Notes: a model not told the origin generated them from the letters alone. A stretch of 64,000 bases of DNA from Fructobacillus durionis (GCF_900112405.1 NZ_FOLI01000002.1:111704-175703); one strand, 5' to 3'. Shown: positions 8,791-18,131, numbered from the stretch's first letter. Numbers and translations are program-made.

Positions 8791-9579
8791 ATGATTAGTT
8801 TGAAATCACCACGTGAAATTGAAGCAATGCGCAAGTCCGGCGAGATTATGTCGGGTATGCACCACATGCTTCGCGGCTTAATTAAGCCTGGACTAGATAC
8901 TTGGGAAATCGAGACCAAGTGTAAGGCATATATTGAGGACCACGGCGGTGTGCCCCTACAGATCGGTTATGAAGGCTTTAAGTACGCCGTTACCATTTCA
9001 ATTAACAACGAAGTGGCTCACGGATTGCCTCGTAAGGGATTGAAGCTAAAGAACGGTGACTTGTTGAAGGTTGATACAGTGATTGGCCTTGATGGGGCGA
9101 TTTCTGATTCAGCCTGGTCATATGCCGTTGGTGAAGTTTCACCTGAAGTTCAAAAGTTGATGGATACGGCCAAGAAGGCTCTTTACCTTGGAATTGACCA
9201 AGCGGTTGTTGGTAACCGTGTTGGTGATATTGGGGCTGCCATCCAAAAGTATACTGAAGACGAAATGGGTTACGGAGATGTTCGTCAGTACATCGGTCAC
9301 GGCGTTGGCCCAACGATGCACGAAGATCCAGCTATTCCTCACTTTGGTAAGGCCGGTCACGGCCTTCGCTTGAAGGAAGGAATGACCATTACCATCGAAC
9401 CAATGATTAACATGGGTGGTTGGGAAGTCACAACTGACACAACTCCTGAAGATGGTTGGACGGTTCGTACGGCTGATGGTTCATGGTCTGCTCAATATGA
9501 GCACACTTTGGCAATCACCAAGGATGGCCCTAAGATTTTGACTTCACAGGATCCTGTTGAAGACGCAAAGTATTTGTAA
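8791..9579 (+). CDS. map: Type I methionine aminopeptidase
   Basis: Removes the initiator methionine from new proteins, using a two-metal centre. The 262 residues contain the expected pita-bread motifs: NEVAHGLP with the substrate-binding His, DTVIGLDG and SDSAWSY with the metal Asp residues, YIGHGVGPTMHEDP with the metal His, TIEPMIN with Glu, and YEHTLAIT with the last Glu. It is about 10 residues longer than the common 250. A good AAAGGGA site precedes the ATG. It heads a co-directional block (methyltransferase, DUF1831-like, phosphatase, recD2, prs and beyond) with short gaps. Confidence 0.96.
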   Translation: MISLKSPREIEAMRKSGEIMSGMHHMLRGLIKPGLDTWEIETKCKAYIEDHGGVPLQIGYEGFKYAVTISINNEVAHGLPRKGLKLKNGDLLKVDTVIGLDGAISDSAWSYAVGEVSPEVQKLMDTAKKALYLGIDQAVVGNRVGDIGAAIQKYTEDEMGYGDVRQYIGHGVGPTMHEDPAIPHFGKAGHGLRLKEGMTITIEPMINMGGWEVTTDTTPEDGWTVRTADGSWSAQYEHTLAITKDGPKILTSQDPVEDAKYL

Positions 9580-9606
9580 GAGATTGACTCAGAACACGAG
9601 GTAAGC

Positions 9607-10968
9607 ATGGCACTTCCAGAAGCTTTCATCGCAAAATATCAAGACCTGCTCGGTAACGGAAGCGGGCCTTTTTTTGAGGCACTGGCGGGACCAATTGATA
9701 AGGGCTTTCGCTTGAATCCTTTGAAGGCCAATCAAGAGCCCGTCGACTTATCCTTGGATAATCCCATTGCCTGGTCCAAAAATGGTTACTTTGGTCAAGT
9801 ATCTGGAAAGAGCATTGATCATACCACTGGCTTGGTTTACTCTCAGGAACCATCGGCCCAGTTTGTAGCCGAGGTGGTGGATGCCAAACCTGGTGAACGT
9901 GTCCTTGATTTGGCAGCCGCTCCCGGTGGAAAGTCCACCCAGTTAGCTGGTCAAATGCAGGGGCAGGGCCTACTTTGGACGAATGAAATTTTCTTTGGCC
10001 GTGCCAAGATTTTGTCCGAAAACATTGAGCGTTTTGGCGTACGCAACGCCATCGTTTCATCAGCAGATTCGAAGGACTTAGCCAAGGCTTTGCCGGGCTA
10101 CTTTGACCGCGTACTATTGGACACGCCTTGTTCGGGCGAGGGGATGTTCCGAAAGGATCCTGATGCCGTTTCTTACTGGTCAGAGGGTTATCCACGCGAA
10201 TGTGCGGACCGCTCAGAGGGTATTTTGGATAACGCCGTGAAGATGCTACGTCCAGGCGGTATTCTGGTTTACTCCACCTGTACCTTTGCGCCAGAAGAAG
10301 ACGAGAAAATGATTGCCTGGTTACTAAAAGAGTACCCAGAGTTCGAGCTACTGCCCATCGATAAAGTCGCAGGTTCCGGAATTGCGGATGGTCGGCCTGA
10401 ATGGGCTGACGGTAACCCCGATTTGAAGAAGACGGCTCGACTTTGGCCACAGGATTTGCCTGGTGAAGGGCACTTTGTGGCAAAGTTGCAAAAGAGTGCG
10501 GCTGCTGAAGAAGTGAAGGCACCAAAGGAGCAGAAGGCGGATAAGCTGTCTGCGGAAGAGGCGAGTTTGCTAGAGAGTTTCTTAGCTGAAACGGTACCGG
10601 GATTGCCGGTCGATTTGTCACGCTTGGTACGCTTTGGTGACCGTGTCTTCCTTCTGCCAGAAGGTTGTCCAGCCTTTGGTAAGGTTAAAATTTTACGTGC
10701 TGGGCTCTGCTTAGGAACCTTTAAGAAAAAGCGCTTTGAACCTGACCATGCTTTGGCATTGGCGGTTTACCCGGACGAAGCGAAGCAGACTTTTGCAATT
10801 GATGACCCAGCGAACTGGGCAGCTTACATTCACGGAGAGGCTTTGACTACTAAGGCTGATTTGGAAAAGGGTTTTGTGCTAATGACTGCCGGTGGCAACG
10901 GAGTTGGCTGGGCCAAGTTTGTGAACGGTCAGCTAAAGAATTTTTACCCTAAGGGATTACGTCATTAA
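9607..10968 (+). CDS. rRNA (cytosine-C5-)-methyltransferase, RsmF/NSUN family
   Basis: An S-adenosylmethionine-dependent enzyme that methylates C5 of a cytosine in ribosomal RNA. The SAM site is LDLAAAPGGKSTQLAGQM (about residues 98-115). Both family cysteines are present: DTPCSGEGMFRKDP (motif IV, product release) and YSTCTFAPEEDE (motif VI, nucleophile). The C-terminal 170 residues form an extra RNA-binding region of the kind found in YebU/RsmF, with GRPEWADGNPDL and the final GWAKFVNGQLKN. At 453 residues the length fits this group. The start has GAGGTAAGC upstream. The exact target nucleotide cannot be inferred. It probably shares a transcript with map. Confidence 0.92.
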   Translation: MALPEAFIAKYQDLLGNGSGPFFEALAGPIDKGFRLNPLKANQEPVDLSLDNPIAWSKNGYFGQVSGKSIDHTTGLVYSQEPSAQFVAEVVDAKPGERVLDLAAAPGGKSTQLAGQMQGQGLLWTNEIFFGRAKILSENIERFGVRNAIVSSADSKDLAKALPGYFDRVLLDTPCSGEGMFRKDPDAVSYWSEGYPRECADRSEGILDNAVKMLRPGGILVYSTCTFAPEEDEKMIAWLLKEYPEFELLPIDKVAGSGIADGRPEWADGNPDLKKTARLWPQDLPGEGHFVAKLQKSAAAEEVKAPKEQKADKLSAEEASLLESFLAETVPGLPVDLSRLVRFGDRVFLLPEGCPAFGKVKILRAGLCLGTFKKKRFEPDHALALAVYPDEAKQTFAIDDPANWAAYIHGEALTTKADLEKGFVLMTAGGNGVGWAKFVNGQLKNFYPKGLRH

Positions 10969-10992
10969 GATTCGAAATTGAAGGAGAAGAGA

Positions 10993-11331
10993 ATGGCTTA
11001 TCAAAAGACAGTTACAATCAAAGATTTGGGCGAATTTACGATTAGTCCTGCAATTAAGAAATTTACTTTAATCGATTTAGGTTTCATCACAAATAATGCG
11101 GGAACTTACGTTTTGAAGCGTTCCTTGCAGCCTGATATGCCAGTTGATCAAGCAATCTCTTTGAAGGTTGTCTTTAAAAAGGACCTATCAGCCATGAAAC
11201 TTGAAGTCATTGGTGCCGCTGGCGGACCTGTTGATATCTATGCCCGCGAAGATGCCAAGGACATGCTTGAACTCGTTGGCTTCTTCTTGAAGGAAATGAC
11301 AGAACGACAGGTTTTGGAGCAAATTGCATGA
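10993..11331 (+). CDS. DUF1831-like small protein
   Basis: A 112-residue soluble protein beginning MAYQKTVTIKDLGEF and ending in a helix LELVGFFLKEMTERQVLEQIA. Size and pattern fit the lactobacillal DUF1831 family, whose role is not established; this assignment is from memory of the family and is moderate. The ATG at 10993 follows an ideal AAGGAGAAG, so an upstream TTG at 10978 is rejected. Its stop overlaps the start of the next gene by four bases (ATGA), which points to translational coupling with the phosphatase gene. Confidence 0.7.
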   Translation: MAYQKTVTIKDLGEFTISPAIKKFTLIDLGFITNNAGTYVLKRSLQPDMPVDQAISLKVVFKKDLSAMKLEVIGAAGGPVDIYAREDAKDMLELVGFFLKEMTERQVLEQIA

Positions 11332-11984
11332 CAACTTTTTACTTTGTACGACATGGACAAACCGAATGGAACCTTGAAAAGCGCTTCCAGGGTGCCCATG
11401 GTGATTCACCACTTTTGAAGACTTCCTTTGAAGACATGGATAAAGTCGCGGCCTTTTTGAAAGAAAAGGGGATTTCCCGTGCCTTTTCTTCGCCACTACC
11501 CCGTGCGCAGAAAACGGCTGAAACCATTGTGGATAAGCTTCCTAAGCGGCCTAAGTTATCCCTCCATTCCAACATTGTTGAAGTTGGTTTGGGTGACTGG
11601 GAAGGTCAGAAAAAAGAAGACGTTGCTCGCGATTATCCAGAGGCTTACGATACCTACCGTAACCACTTGGAAAAGTTCGAGGGTGAAGGCTTTAATGGCG
11701 AGGGCTATACCCGTGCCGTTCGTCGTTTCCGCCGTTTTATCGAACAAGTCGCGGTTGACTACCCGGATGAATCCGTTCTGGTTGTGGCCCATGGTTTGAT
11801 TTTGACCTTTGGTATGTCCAACCTCTTGGATGTAAAGCGTGAGGATATTCGTTCAAAGTTGGGCGGCCTTTCCAACACATCAACGACGACGATTCAAACA
11901 AATGATGGCAAAGACTTTCAACTTGTCGAATGGAACCAAACGGATTATCTCGACAAGGCCCAGGACGCGTCAACGACGATTTAA
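11328..11984 (+). CDS. Histidine phosphatase family protein (phosphoglycerate mutase-like)
   Basis: A 218-residue member of the histidine phosphatase superfamily. The phospho-accepting motif is at the N-terminus (FYFVRHGQTEWN, with R8, H9 and G10). Other catalytic features are SSPLPRAQKTAE, a Glu in VEVGLGDWEG, and the second His in VLVVAHGLIL. Members include cofactor-dependent phosphoglycerate mutases and many broad phosphatases; absence of the longer insertions of glycolytic GpmA favours a phosphatase. The start overlaps the preceding stop (ATGA). Confidence 0.9.
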   Translation: MTTFYFVRHGQTEWNLEKRFQGAHGDSPLLKTSFEDMDKVAAFLKEKGISRAFSSPLPRAQKTAETIVDKLPKRPKLSLHSNIVEVGLGDWEGQKKEDVARDYPEAYDTYRNHLEKFEGEGFNGEGYTRAVRRFRRFIEQVAVDYPDESVLVVAHGLILTFGMSNLLDVKREDIRSKLGGLSNTSTTTIQTNDGKDFQLVEWNQTDYLDKAQDASTTI

Positions 11985-11993
11985 TGGGTAAAT

Positions 11994-12009
11994 GGTACAG
12001 TTTTGTACC
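11994..12009. repeat. Short inverted repeat before recD2
   Basis: GGTACA-GTTT-TGTACC is a perfect 6-bp inverted repeat between the phosphatase gene and recD2. It could be a small operator or RNA hairpin; no matching regulator is recognised. Confidence 0.4.
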
Positions 12010-12035
12010 GTACATATACGAAGAAGTAGGACAAA

Positions 12036-14570
12036 ATGGCACGAACAGTTTCAGAGGACAATCAAGTAAAGGGAATTCTGCAAAACGTGATTTTTGCAGC
12101 CAAGGATTCTTATTTCAAGATTCTTTCAGTCCAAGTTGAAGAGGATGACTTTGACTGGGACGCCGACGAATTGATTGTCACTGGGACCTTTGCCTCCGTA
12201 AAGCCAGGCTCTACCTATGCTTTTTATGGCCAACTTGTCACCCATCCCCGTTACGGCCAGCAGTTTCAGGCTGCCCGTTACGAAAACCAGCTGGCAACTG
12301 ATGAGAAGGGCTTGATTGCCTTTTTCTCCTCGGGCGACTTTGCAGGAATTGGTAAAAAAACGGCAGAAAAGATTGTGGACGCACTGGGTGAGGATGCCCT
12401 AGATAAAATCTTGGCTGATCCTTCCGTTTTAACTGGTTTGGTGAAACCTAAGGTGGCTGACAACCTTGTCGAAACCCTACAAAACAACATGGGCTTAGAA
12501 CGTCTCTTCGCCCTTGGACATAAAGTCGGACTCTCTGCTGACTTAGCGGGGAAGATGTACGACCGTTACGGTGAAGAAGCGCAAACAATCTTGCAAGAAG
12601 ACCCATACCGCTTGGTTTATGACGTTGATGGCTTACCTTTCAAAAAGGTCGATGCCATTGCGAAGACGGCTGGGTATGAAGTTGATAGCGTGGAACGTGT
12701 GAAGGCCGGTGTCTTTGCCGCCATTCAAAACGCTTGTTTTGCACACGGTCATACCTATTTGACGGTGGAACAGGCTAAGTCTGCCGCCTGGTCAATGTTG
12801 GGCAACGATTTACCGGACCCTGAAGCAGCCATTGATGCGGCATTGGGAGCCTTGGTGGCCGAAGGTCGTTTGACCTACTCAGACAATAGCTACCAACCTA
12901 AAGATTTGGCACTGGCCGAAAAGACAGTGGCTGATAAGATTGAGGAACTCTTTTCAAAGCGCTCTGATGTTGCCGCCGACACGATGAGCATTGACGATGT
13001 CTTTGTCGTGCCTGATCAATTACAACTAGATGACGTACAGGAAGAGGCGGTTAAGAAAGCCCTTTCCAGTCAGCTCTTTGTTTTGACGGGAGGACCTGGG
13101 ACCGGTAAAACGACGGTCACGAAAACCCTAGTTAAGACCTGGGAAGCGCTTGTTCGCAACCAGCGGGATCGAGACGGTCATGACCAGGAATGGTTGAAGG
13201 AGCACCGTGTTCGTCTAGCTTCACCAACCGGCCGTGCTGCCAAGCGGATGACTGAAATCACGGGCTATGAAGCCACAACTATTCACAGGTTACTGGGAAT
13301 TTCAGACGGAGATGATGCGGAATTTAACGCGGATAACCCGCTGTCCGGCGGTTTGCTGGTCATTGATGAGGCCTCAATGCTTGATATTTCGTTGGCCGCC
13401 GCTCTGTTCGAAGCAATTCCAAAGACCATGCACGTCGTGCTGGTGGGGGATGCCGACCAACTACCTTCGGTTGGCCCTGGTAATGTTTTGTATGATCTCA
13501 TTCATTCTTCCAAAGTCGACCACGTCGCTTTGCAGCGGATTTACCGCCAGGGTAAGGGCTCCTCGATTTCTACCTTGGCGGCATCCATTAACGAGGGACA
13601 TTTACCAGGCGACTTCCAAGATAAGCAACGGGACCGCTCGACTTTTCTGACGACGGCTAACCAGGTGCCGTCGGCTGTGGGACAAGTTTTAACTTCTGCC
13701 ATTAAGAAGGGCTTTACCGCCGACCAGGTACAGGTCCTAGCGCCCATGTATAAAACGCCAGCAGGTGTGAAAGCGCTGAATCAAATTGCCCAGGACCTCT
13801 TTAATCCGGTTAAACCCGGACAAAAGACGCTCCAATATGGCGATAACGTCTTCCGGTTAGGTGATAAAGTCTTGCAACTGGAAAACGATACCGAACGGGA
13901 TATCTATAACGGCGACATGGGTGAAGTTGTTGCTGTTCATAATCAGGCGGATAAGGGCGTTTCAGCCGATGCCTTGGTGGTTGACTTTGGTGGACAGGAA
14001 GTCTGGTATACAACAAAGACGTTAAACCAACTGACGCTAGCCTATGCAACAACTATTCATAAGGCACAGGGTAACGAGTTTAAGCTGGTTATTCTGGTTT
14101 TGACTTCGCAGTTTAAGATTATGTTGAACCAGAATTTGGTTTACACAGCCATTACCCGTGCCAAGGAAGCGTTAGTGATGGTAGGGGATTATGACGCCTA
14201 TCAGTACGCAGCGGAGCATGAAGTGCCACACCGCCAGACGCATTTGGAAGAACTGCTAGAGGGGACGGCGAAGGCTGTTGCACAGAAGCCGACTAAAAGT
14301 GAGCCAGTAATCAAGCAGGAAAGCCCTGCGGCTAAAAATGAAACGGTTTCTACTGAATTTGTTCAGCAGAACGAAAAAAATGTTTCGCATCAGCCTGAAA
14401 TTACAGCGGAAACTTCTTTGCAAAATGAGAAAACAGGATCGGATAAAAAGGTTTTATCTGAAAATTGTTTAACGGCTGCTCATTTAGCTGCTGGAATTGA
14501 CCCGATGGTGGGGATGGACAACTTAAGTCCCGCTGATTTTATGCCAGATAATCAGCAAAGTTTAGTATAA
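12036..14570 (+). CDS. recD2: RecD2-type ATP-dependent 5'-3' DNA helicase
   Basis: An 844-residue superfamily 1B helicase acting in DNA repair and replication restart without RecBC. The N-terminal extension typical of RecD2 (about 330 residues, with helix-hairpin-helix-like GDFAGIGKKTAEKIVDALG) precedes the motor. Motor motifs seen: GGPGTGKTTVTK (motif I, near residue 351), ASPTGRAAKRM (Ia), VIDEASMLD (II), VGDADQLPSVGPG (III), and the C-terminal TTIHKAQGNEFKLV and YTAITRAKEAL (V and VI). The last 90 residues are an acidic, low-complexity tail without helicase motifs. AGGA lies 4 bases from the ATG. It lies in the map-to-prs block. Confidence 0.95.
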   Translation: MARTVSEDNQVKGILQNVIFAAKDSYFKILSVQVEEDDFDWDADELIVTGTFASVKPGSTYAFYGQLVTHPRYGQQFQAARYENQLATDEKGLIAFFSSGDFAGIGKKTAEKIVDALGEDALDKILADPSVLTGLVKPKVADNLVETLQNNMGLERLFALGHKVGLSADLAGKMYDRYGEEAQTILQEDPYRLVYDVDGLPFKKVDAIAKTAGYEVDSVERVKAGVFAAIQNACFAHGHTYLTVEQAKSAAWSMLGNDLPDPEAAIDAALGALVAEGRLTYSDNSYQPKDLALAEKTVADKIEELFSKRSDVAADTMSIDDVFVVPDQLQLDDVQEEAVKKALSSQLFVLTGGPGTGKTTVTKTLVKTWEALVRNQRDRDGHDQEWLKEHRVRLASPTGRAAKRMTEITGYEATTIHRLLGISDGDDAEFNADNPLSGGLLVIDEASMLDISLAAALFEAIPKTMHVVLVGDADQLPSVGPGNVLYDLIHSSKVDHVALQRIYRQGKGSSISTLAASINEGHLPGDFQDKQRDRSTFLTTANQVPSAVGQVLTSAIKKGFTADQVQVLAPMYKTPAGVKALNQIAQDLFNPVKPGQKTLQYGDNVFRLGDKVLQLENDTERDIYNGDMGEVVAVHNQADKGVSADALVVDFGGQEVWYTTKTLNQLTLAYATTIHKAQGNEFKLVILVLTSQFKIMLNQNLVYTAITRAKEALVMVGDYDAYQYAAEHEVPHRQTHLEELLEGTAKAVAQKPTKSEPVIKQESPAAKNETVSTEFVQQNEKNVSHQPEITAETSLQNEKTGSDKKVLSENCLTAAHLAAGIDPMVGMDNLSPADFMPDNQQSLV

Positions 14571-14636
14571 TGAATGAAGATGGTTTACTTGTGATGAGTA
14601 AACGGAAATAGAAAAAGAATTCTCTTGGAGCCAATG

Positions 14637-15599
14637 ATGACTGCTAATCCAAAATTTCGTCTTTTTGATTTAGGAATTAACCCGGAATTATCCCAAAAAA
14701 TTGCGGCGCAATTAAACGTAGAGCTTTCGGATGTTGATATTCGGACTTTTGCCGATCATGAAATCTACGAACGAATCGTTGATTCAGTTCGTGGAAGTGA
14801 TGTGTACGTAATTGCTCCCATTGCGGACCCAGTGAACCAAAACTTCATGAAGTTGATGATTTTCATTGATGCCGTGAAGCGGACATCTGCTAAGTCCATC
14901 AACGTTGTGATTCCTTACATGGGTTATGCTCGTTCTGATCGAAAGAGCAGTTCCCGTGAACCAATCGTCGCTCGTTTGATTGCCAACATGCTTGAGAGCC
15001 AAGGCATTAAGCGTGTGATGACGATGGACTTGCACACTGCACAAGTACAGGGATTCTTCGACATTCCAGTTGACCACTTGATTGCCTTACCAGCACAGGT
15101 GGATTTCTTGGAAAAAGAAGGATTGGTTGGACAAGAAGTTGTTTGCGTTGCCTCTGGCCCTTCAACATTAAAGCTTGTACAACGTTTGGCTTCTGAAATT
15201 GGTAGTCAGTGGGCGATTCTTGATTACAGTCGCGGTTCAAACGAAAAGGCCCGCGTGACTGGTAAAGTTGCTGGTAAGCATGCCATCATTGTTTCAGACA
15301 TGATTGACACCGGTGAAACGATGATTAATGCCGCTGCTGCCCTGAAGGAATCGGGCGCTGCAGCCATTGAAGGTCTTGCGACCCACGGCGTGTTCTCAGC
15401 ACAGGCTTCTGAAGATTTACAGGAATCAGACTTGGACCGTCTATTGGTTTCTGACACTGTTGCCATTCCAGAAGAAAAACAGTTCCCTAAGTTAAAGGTC
15501 ATTTCTGTTGCCCATCTTTTCGCAGAGGGTATTCAGCAGGTGATTGCACAAAAGTCCTTGGCCAAGGTTTTGCAGACCAAGGAGAACCGGGAGGATTAA
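14637..15599 (+). CDS. prs: Ribose-phosphate pyrophosphokinase
   Basis: Makes PRPP from ribose 5-phosphate and ATP for purine, pyrimidine, NAD, His and Trp synthesis. At 320 residues it has the class I layout: FADHEIYERI, then the flexible loop with YARSDRKSSSREPI, the metal and ATP region MDLHTAQVQGFFDIPVDHL, and the ribose-phosphate loop SDMIDTGETM, a variant of the common D-D-I/M-I-D-T-G-G/E form. The start could be any of three close codons; ATG 14637 has GGAG at 6-base spacing, better than ATG 14634 or TTG 14625. Lactobacilli often carry two prs copies; which one this is cannot be told. The neighbouring SGNH gene starts 3 bases after its stop. Confidence 0.95.
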   Translation: MTANPKFRLFDLGINPELSQKIAAQLNVELSDVDIRTFADHEIYERIVDSVRGSDVYVIAPIADPVNQNFMKLMIFIDAVKRTSAKSINVVIPYMGYARSDRKSSSREPIVARLIANMLESQGIKRVMTMDLHTAQVQGFFDIPVDHLIALPAQVDFLEKEGLVGQEVVCVASGPSTLKLVQRLASEIGSQWAILDYSRGSNEKARVTGKVAGKHAIIVSDMIDTGETMINAAAALKESGAAAIEGLATHGVFSAQASEDLQESDLDRLLVSDTVAIPEEKQFPKLKVISVAHLFAEGIQQVIAQKSLAKVLQTKENRED

Positions 15600-15602
15600 C
15601 TC

Positions 15603-16532
15603 GTGAAGAATGAACGATTACTTGAATTCGCTTCACCGGAATGGTCAGCCAATCCGGAAGGGCAAGGGGTAATTTGTTCCCAGTACGGCGCCTACTTAGC
15701 TTTTCAAGCTAGTGGTGTTGGTGAAGTTCGATTAACCTTTGCAGACGAATATTCAGGGCTAACTTGGACGTTGATGGTTGATGGCCAGGATGAACAGCAA
15801 CTAACTGTTGATGGGACTAATTTGGTTATTGCCCTTCGAGAGGAAAAACATCAATATCAGTTGATTCTTGACCAGTGGGACACGAACCAAGTTGCCTTTT
15901 GGCAGCAGGGGTTGATTCTATCGAATTTGGCCTTTGAGGGTGTTGCTGACGTGATGGCAATTTTGCCTAACGAAGAGGAGTCGGAAAGCCGTCCTTACAT
16001 CACCTTTGTTGGTGACTCAATTGTTGCTGGCGAGTTAATGGCGGGAGTTGCCCATGACCGACACCGCCCAAGCCAATCTTTCCCAGCCATTGTGGCCAGG
16101 GATTTGAAGCAGCCCTTGAACCGGATTGCTTACGGCGGTACTGGATTGACAAATTCAGCGCCATTTCAAGAACCAAAGGCGATTGATGCGCTTTGGCGTG
16201 TTGGCCAGGATGTGCCACGCCGTCGGGTTCACACCGATAAGGTAGTGGTCGCCTACGGACTAAATGATGCCAACTATGGTGCCACGGCTGAAGACTTTGC
16301 CTTCGGCCTACGAGTCTATTTGTTGGAACTGGTGAAACGTTTTCATCAGGCCCATTTTTACCTCTTAACCCCCTGGAACGGTCAGTTTAAGGAGATTTTT
16401 GAGGAAGAAGCCAGTCGCTTTGATTGCTTTACAATTGTTGATACAAGTTCCTGGCAAATAGCAACGCGCCCAACCCATCCGGATGTGGCTGCGCACGCTA
16501 AGATTGCCAAGGAATTAGAATTGATTTTATAG
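15603..16532 (+). CDS. SGNH/GDSL hydrolase family protein
   Basis: A 309-residue two-domain protein. The first 120 residues look like a beta-sandwich of the carbohydrate-esterase type that often precedes SGNH domains. The hydrolase domain has block I TFVGDSIVAGE with nucleophile S139, block III YGLNDANYG with the conserved Asn, and block V HPDVAAHAKIA with Asp and His. Such proteins are esterases of acetylated sugars or lipids; no signal peptide is seen, so it is probably intracellular. The GTG start at 15603 follows GGGAGG and begins 3 bases after the prs stop, so it is cotranscribed with prs. Confidence 0.82.
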   Translation: MKNERLLEFASPEWSANPEGQGVICSQYGAYLAFQASGVGEVRLTFADEYSGLTWTLMVDGQDEQQLTVDGTNLVIALREEKHQYQLILDQWDTNQVAFWQQGLILSNLAFEGVADVMAILPNEEESESRPYITFVGDSIVAGELMAGVAHDRHRPSQSFPAIVARDLKQPLNRIAYGGTGLTNSAPFQEPKAIDALWRVGQDVPRRRVHTDKVVVAYGLNDANYGATAEDFAFGLRVYLLELVKRFHQAHFYLLTPWNGQFKEIFEEEASRFDCFTIVDTSSWQIATRPTHPDVAAHAKIAKELELIL

Positions 16533-16542
16533 GAGGAAACAC

Positions 16543-17535
16543 ATGGTTTACCAAGCAGCAGAAGATCGTTACGAGAAATTGCCTTACCGCCGCGTCTCAG
16601 ATTCAGGGTTGATTGTACCGGCTGTTTCCTTTGGTCTCTGGCGTAACCTTGGGGATACGATGCCCCTTGAGAATTCCCGTAAGGTCATTTTGAAGGCCTT
16701 TGACTCAGGTATTTTCTCTTTTGATAACGCCTTTAATTACGGTCCAAACAACGGAACGGCGGAAGAGACTTTTGGACAGGTTTACAAGTCTGATTTGAAG
16801 CCTTACCGTAATGAATTGGTGATTACAACCAAGGCCGGCTACCACATGTGGCCAGGACCACTAGGTGAGTTTTCTGGTCGCAAGACTTTGATTAACGCCT
16901 TGGATACGTCTTTACAAAAGATGAACCTGGACTACGTTGATATTTTCTACGCCCACCGTTTTGATCCAAATACCAACTTGGAAGAAACTGCCCGTGCTTT
17001 GGATGACCTTGTTAAGCAAGGAAAGGCTTTGTACGTTGGTGTTTCAAACTATAACGCCGAACAGACAAAGGCCATTGCCGAAATCTTTAAGGATTTGGGA
17101 ACGCCATTCATTGGTAACCAGGTATCTTACAACATGTTGAACCAGCAGGTGAAGGATTCAGGTATGCTTGATACTTTGGACGAGCACCACGCCGGCCTCT
17201 TTGCCTATGGTCCACTATCGGAAGGCTTGTTGACGGACCGTTACTTGAAGGGAATCCCTGAGGACTTCCCAATTCACAAGACAAACGGTTTCCTCTTTGA
17301 CGATGGTCGTGATGCCCTTGTGACTAAGTTGAACGATTTGAATCACTTAGCTAAGAACCGTAATCAAACGTTGTCACAGATGTCTTTGGCCTGGCTCTTG
17401 CAGGATAAGTGTGTGGCTTCAGTTGTCATTGGAACCTCTTCCGTTGACCACTTGCAGGATAACTTGGAATTTACTAAGAACCTTGATTTTACAGCTGATG
17501 AATTATCAGCCATTGAAAAGATTATCAAGGGTTAA
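16543..17535 (+). CDS. Aldo/keto reductase
   Basis: A 330-residue NADPH-dependent aldo/keto reductase, of the type related to YghZ (glyceraldehyde 3-phosphate reductase) and potassium-channel beta subunits, judged by SFGLWRNLGD, FNYGPNNGTAEETFGQV and GPLSEGLLTDRYL. The catalytic tetrad is visible as D61, Y66, K97 and H138 (YAHRF). The cofactor-binding end has VIGTSSVDHLQDNL. The natural substrate is unknown. An excellent AGGAGG lies before the ATG, and the gene starts 10 bases after the SGNH hydrolase, so it ends the long transcript at the following terminator. Confidence 0.92.
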   Translation: MVYQAAEDRYEKLPYRRVSDSGLIVPAVSFGLWRNLGDTMPLENSRKVILKAFDSGIFSFDNAFNYGPNNGTAEETFGQVYKSDLKPYRNELVITTKAGYHMWPGPLGEFSGRKTLINALDTSLQKMNLDYVDIFYAHRFDPNTNLEETARALDDLVKQGKALYVGVSNYNAEQTKAIAEIFKDLGTPFIGNQVSYNMLNQQVKDSGMLDTLDEHHAGLFAYGPLSEGLLTDRYLKGIPEDFPIHKTNGFLFDDGRDALVTKLNDLNHLAKNRNQTLSQMSLAWLLQDKCVASVVIGTSSVDHLQDNLEFTKNLDFTADELSAIEKIIKG

Positions 17536-17542
17536 TGCATAT

Positions 17543-17575
17543 AAAAAAGACCGTTTAGACACGGTCTTTTTTTAT
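17543..17575. terminator. Bidirectional terminator between the aldo/keto reductase and the convergent gene
   Basis: AAAGACCGT-TTAGAC-ACGGTCTTT with an A run before and seven T after. Confidence 0.9.
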
Positions 17576-18114
17576 TGGATTTTTTGAAGTTGATGGCTAG
17601 CGATGAGTGAGTTGGGGGAAGAACCCACTTGATTAATCGGCACCTTTTTACCGAGTTCTTGATAGTACTGAACCCAGTGGAGGAGAATTGTGCCGTTGGG
17701 CCCAAAGGAAAGGGGCGTTTCGCAAAAGATGTTTTCATCTTTGTAGGCTTCGATAACAAGCTGTGAACAGTAGTATCCCGGTCCCTCTTGAAAGAAACCG
17801 TGGTTGTAGGGTTCGCCAAGGTGGGCTTTAGCCCGCTGAATAATGTTCTTTACATCTTTTAATGGATTAATTGTCCGGTAAAAGTGAAGGTGATTCTGAT
17901 GTTCATTGATGAAATCTTGCAAGGGCCGTCGGATAACGCCACGTTTTCCAGTGGATTCAATAATAAAGAAGTGATTCTCTTTAGTTTTTTCAATAAGAGC
18001 AACATGTACGTAAGAGCTGTCACTATCAGAAAGTGTACTATCCGAAATGGCTTGATCTAATTGTTCTTTTTTTGGTAAAACAAAGGCTAAATCAGCGTTT
18101 TGTAGTTCTGTCAT
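17572..18114 (-). CDS. YiiX/YebB-like permuted papain-like hydrolase (NlpC/P60 superfamily)
   Basis: A 180-residue protein with the circularly permuted NlpC/P60 layout: the catalytic His is near the N-terminus (SSYVHVALIEK, H37) and the Cys near the C-terminus (GPGYYCSQLVIEAY, C116). YNHGFFQEG before the Cys is also typical of this group. Members of the YiiX family hydrolyse amide or thioester bonds of peptides or lipids. No signal peptide or wall-binding domain is seen, so a cytoplasmic role is likely. Its stop overlaps the T run of the shared terminator, and it has its own promoter upstream. Confidence 0.82.
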   Translation of the reverse strand: MTELQNADLAFVLPKKEQLDQAISDSTLSDSDSSYVHVALIEKTKENHFFIIESTGKRGVIRRPLQDFINEHQNHLHFYRTINPLKDVKNIIQRAKAHLGEPYNHGFFQEGPGYYCSQLVIEAYKDENIFCETPLSFGPNGTILLHWVQYYQELGKKVPINQVGSSPNSLIASHQLQKIQ

Positions 18115-18131
18115 ATAGGCTTACCTCGATA

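Noticed and set aside
9626..10621. A 331-codon open frame on the minus strand
   Set aside because: It lies wholly antisense to the rRNA methyltransferase gene, has no ribosome binding site, and its product is rich in Pro, Arg, Ser and His as expected for a shadow of a conserved gene.
14583..14603. Hairpin GTTTACT/AGTAAAC before prs
   Set aside because: There is no T run and it is too small to call a riboswitch or terminator.
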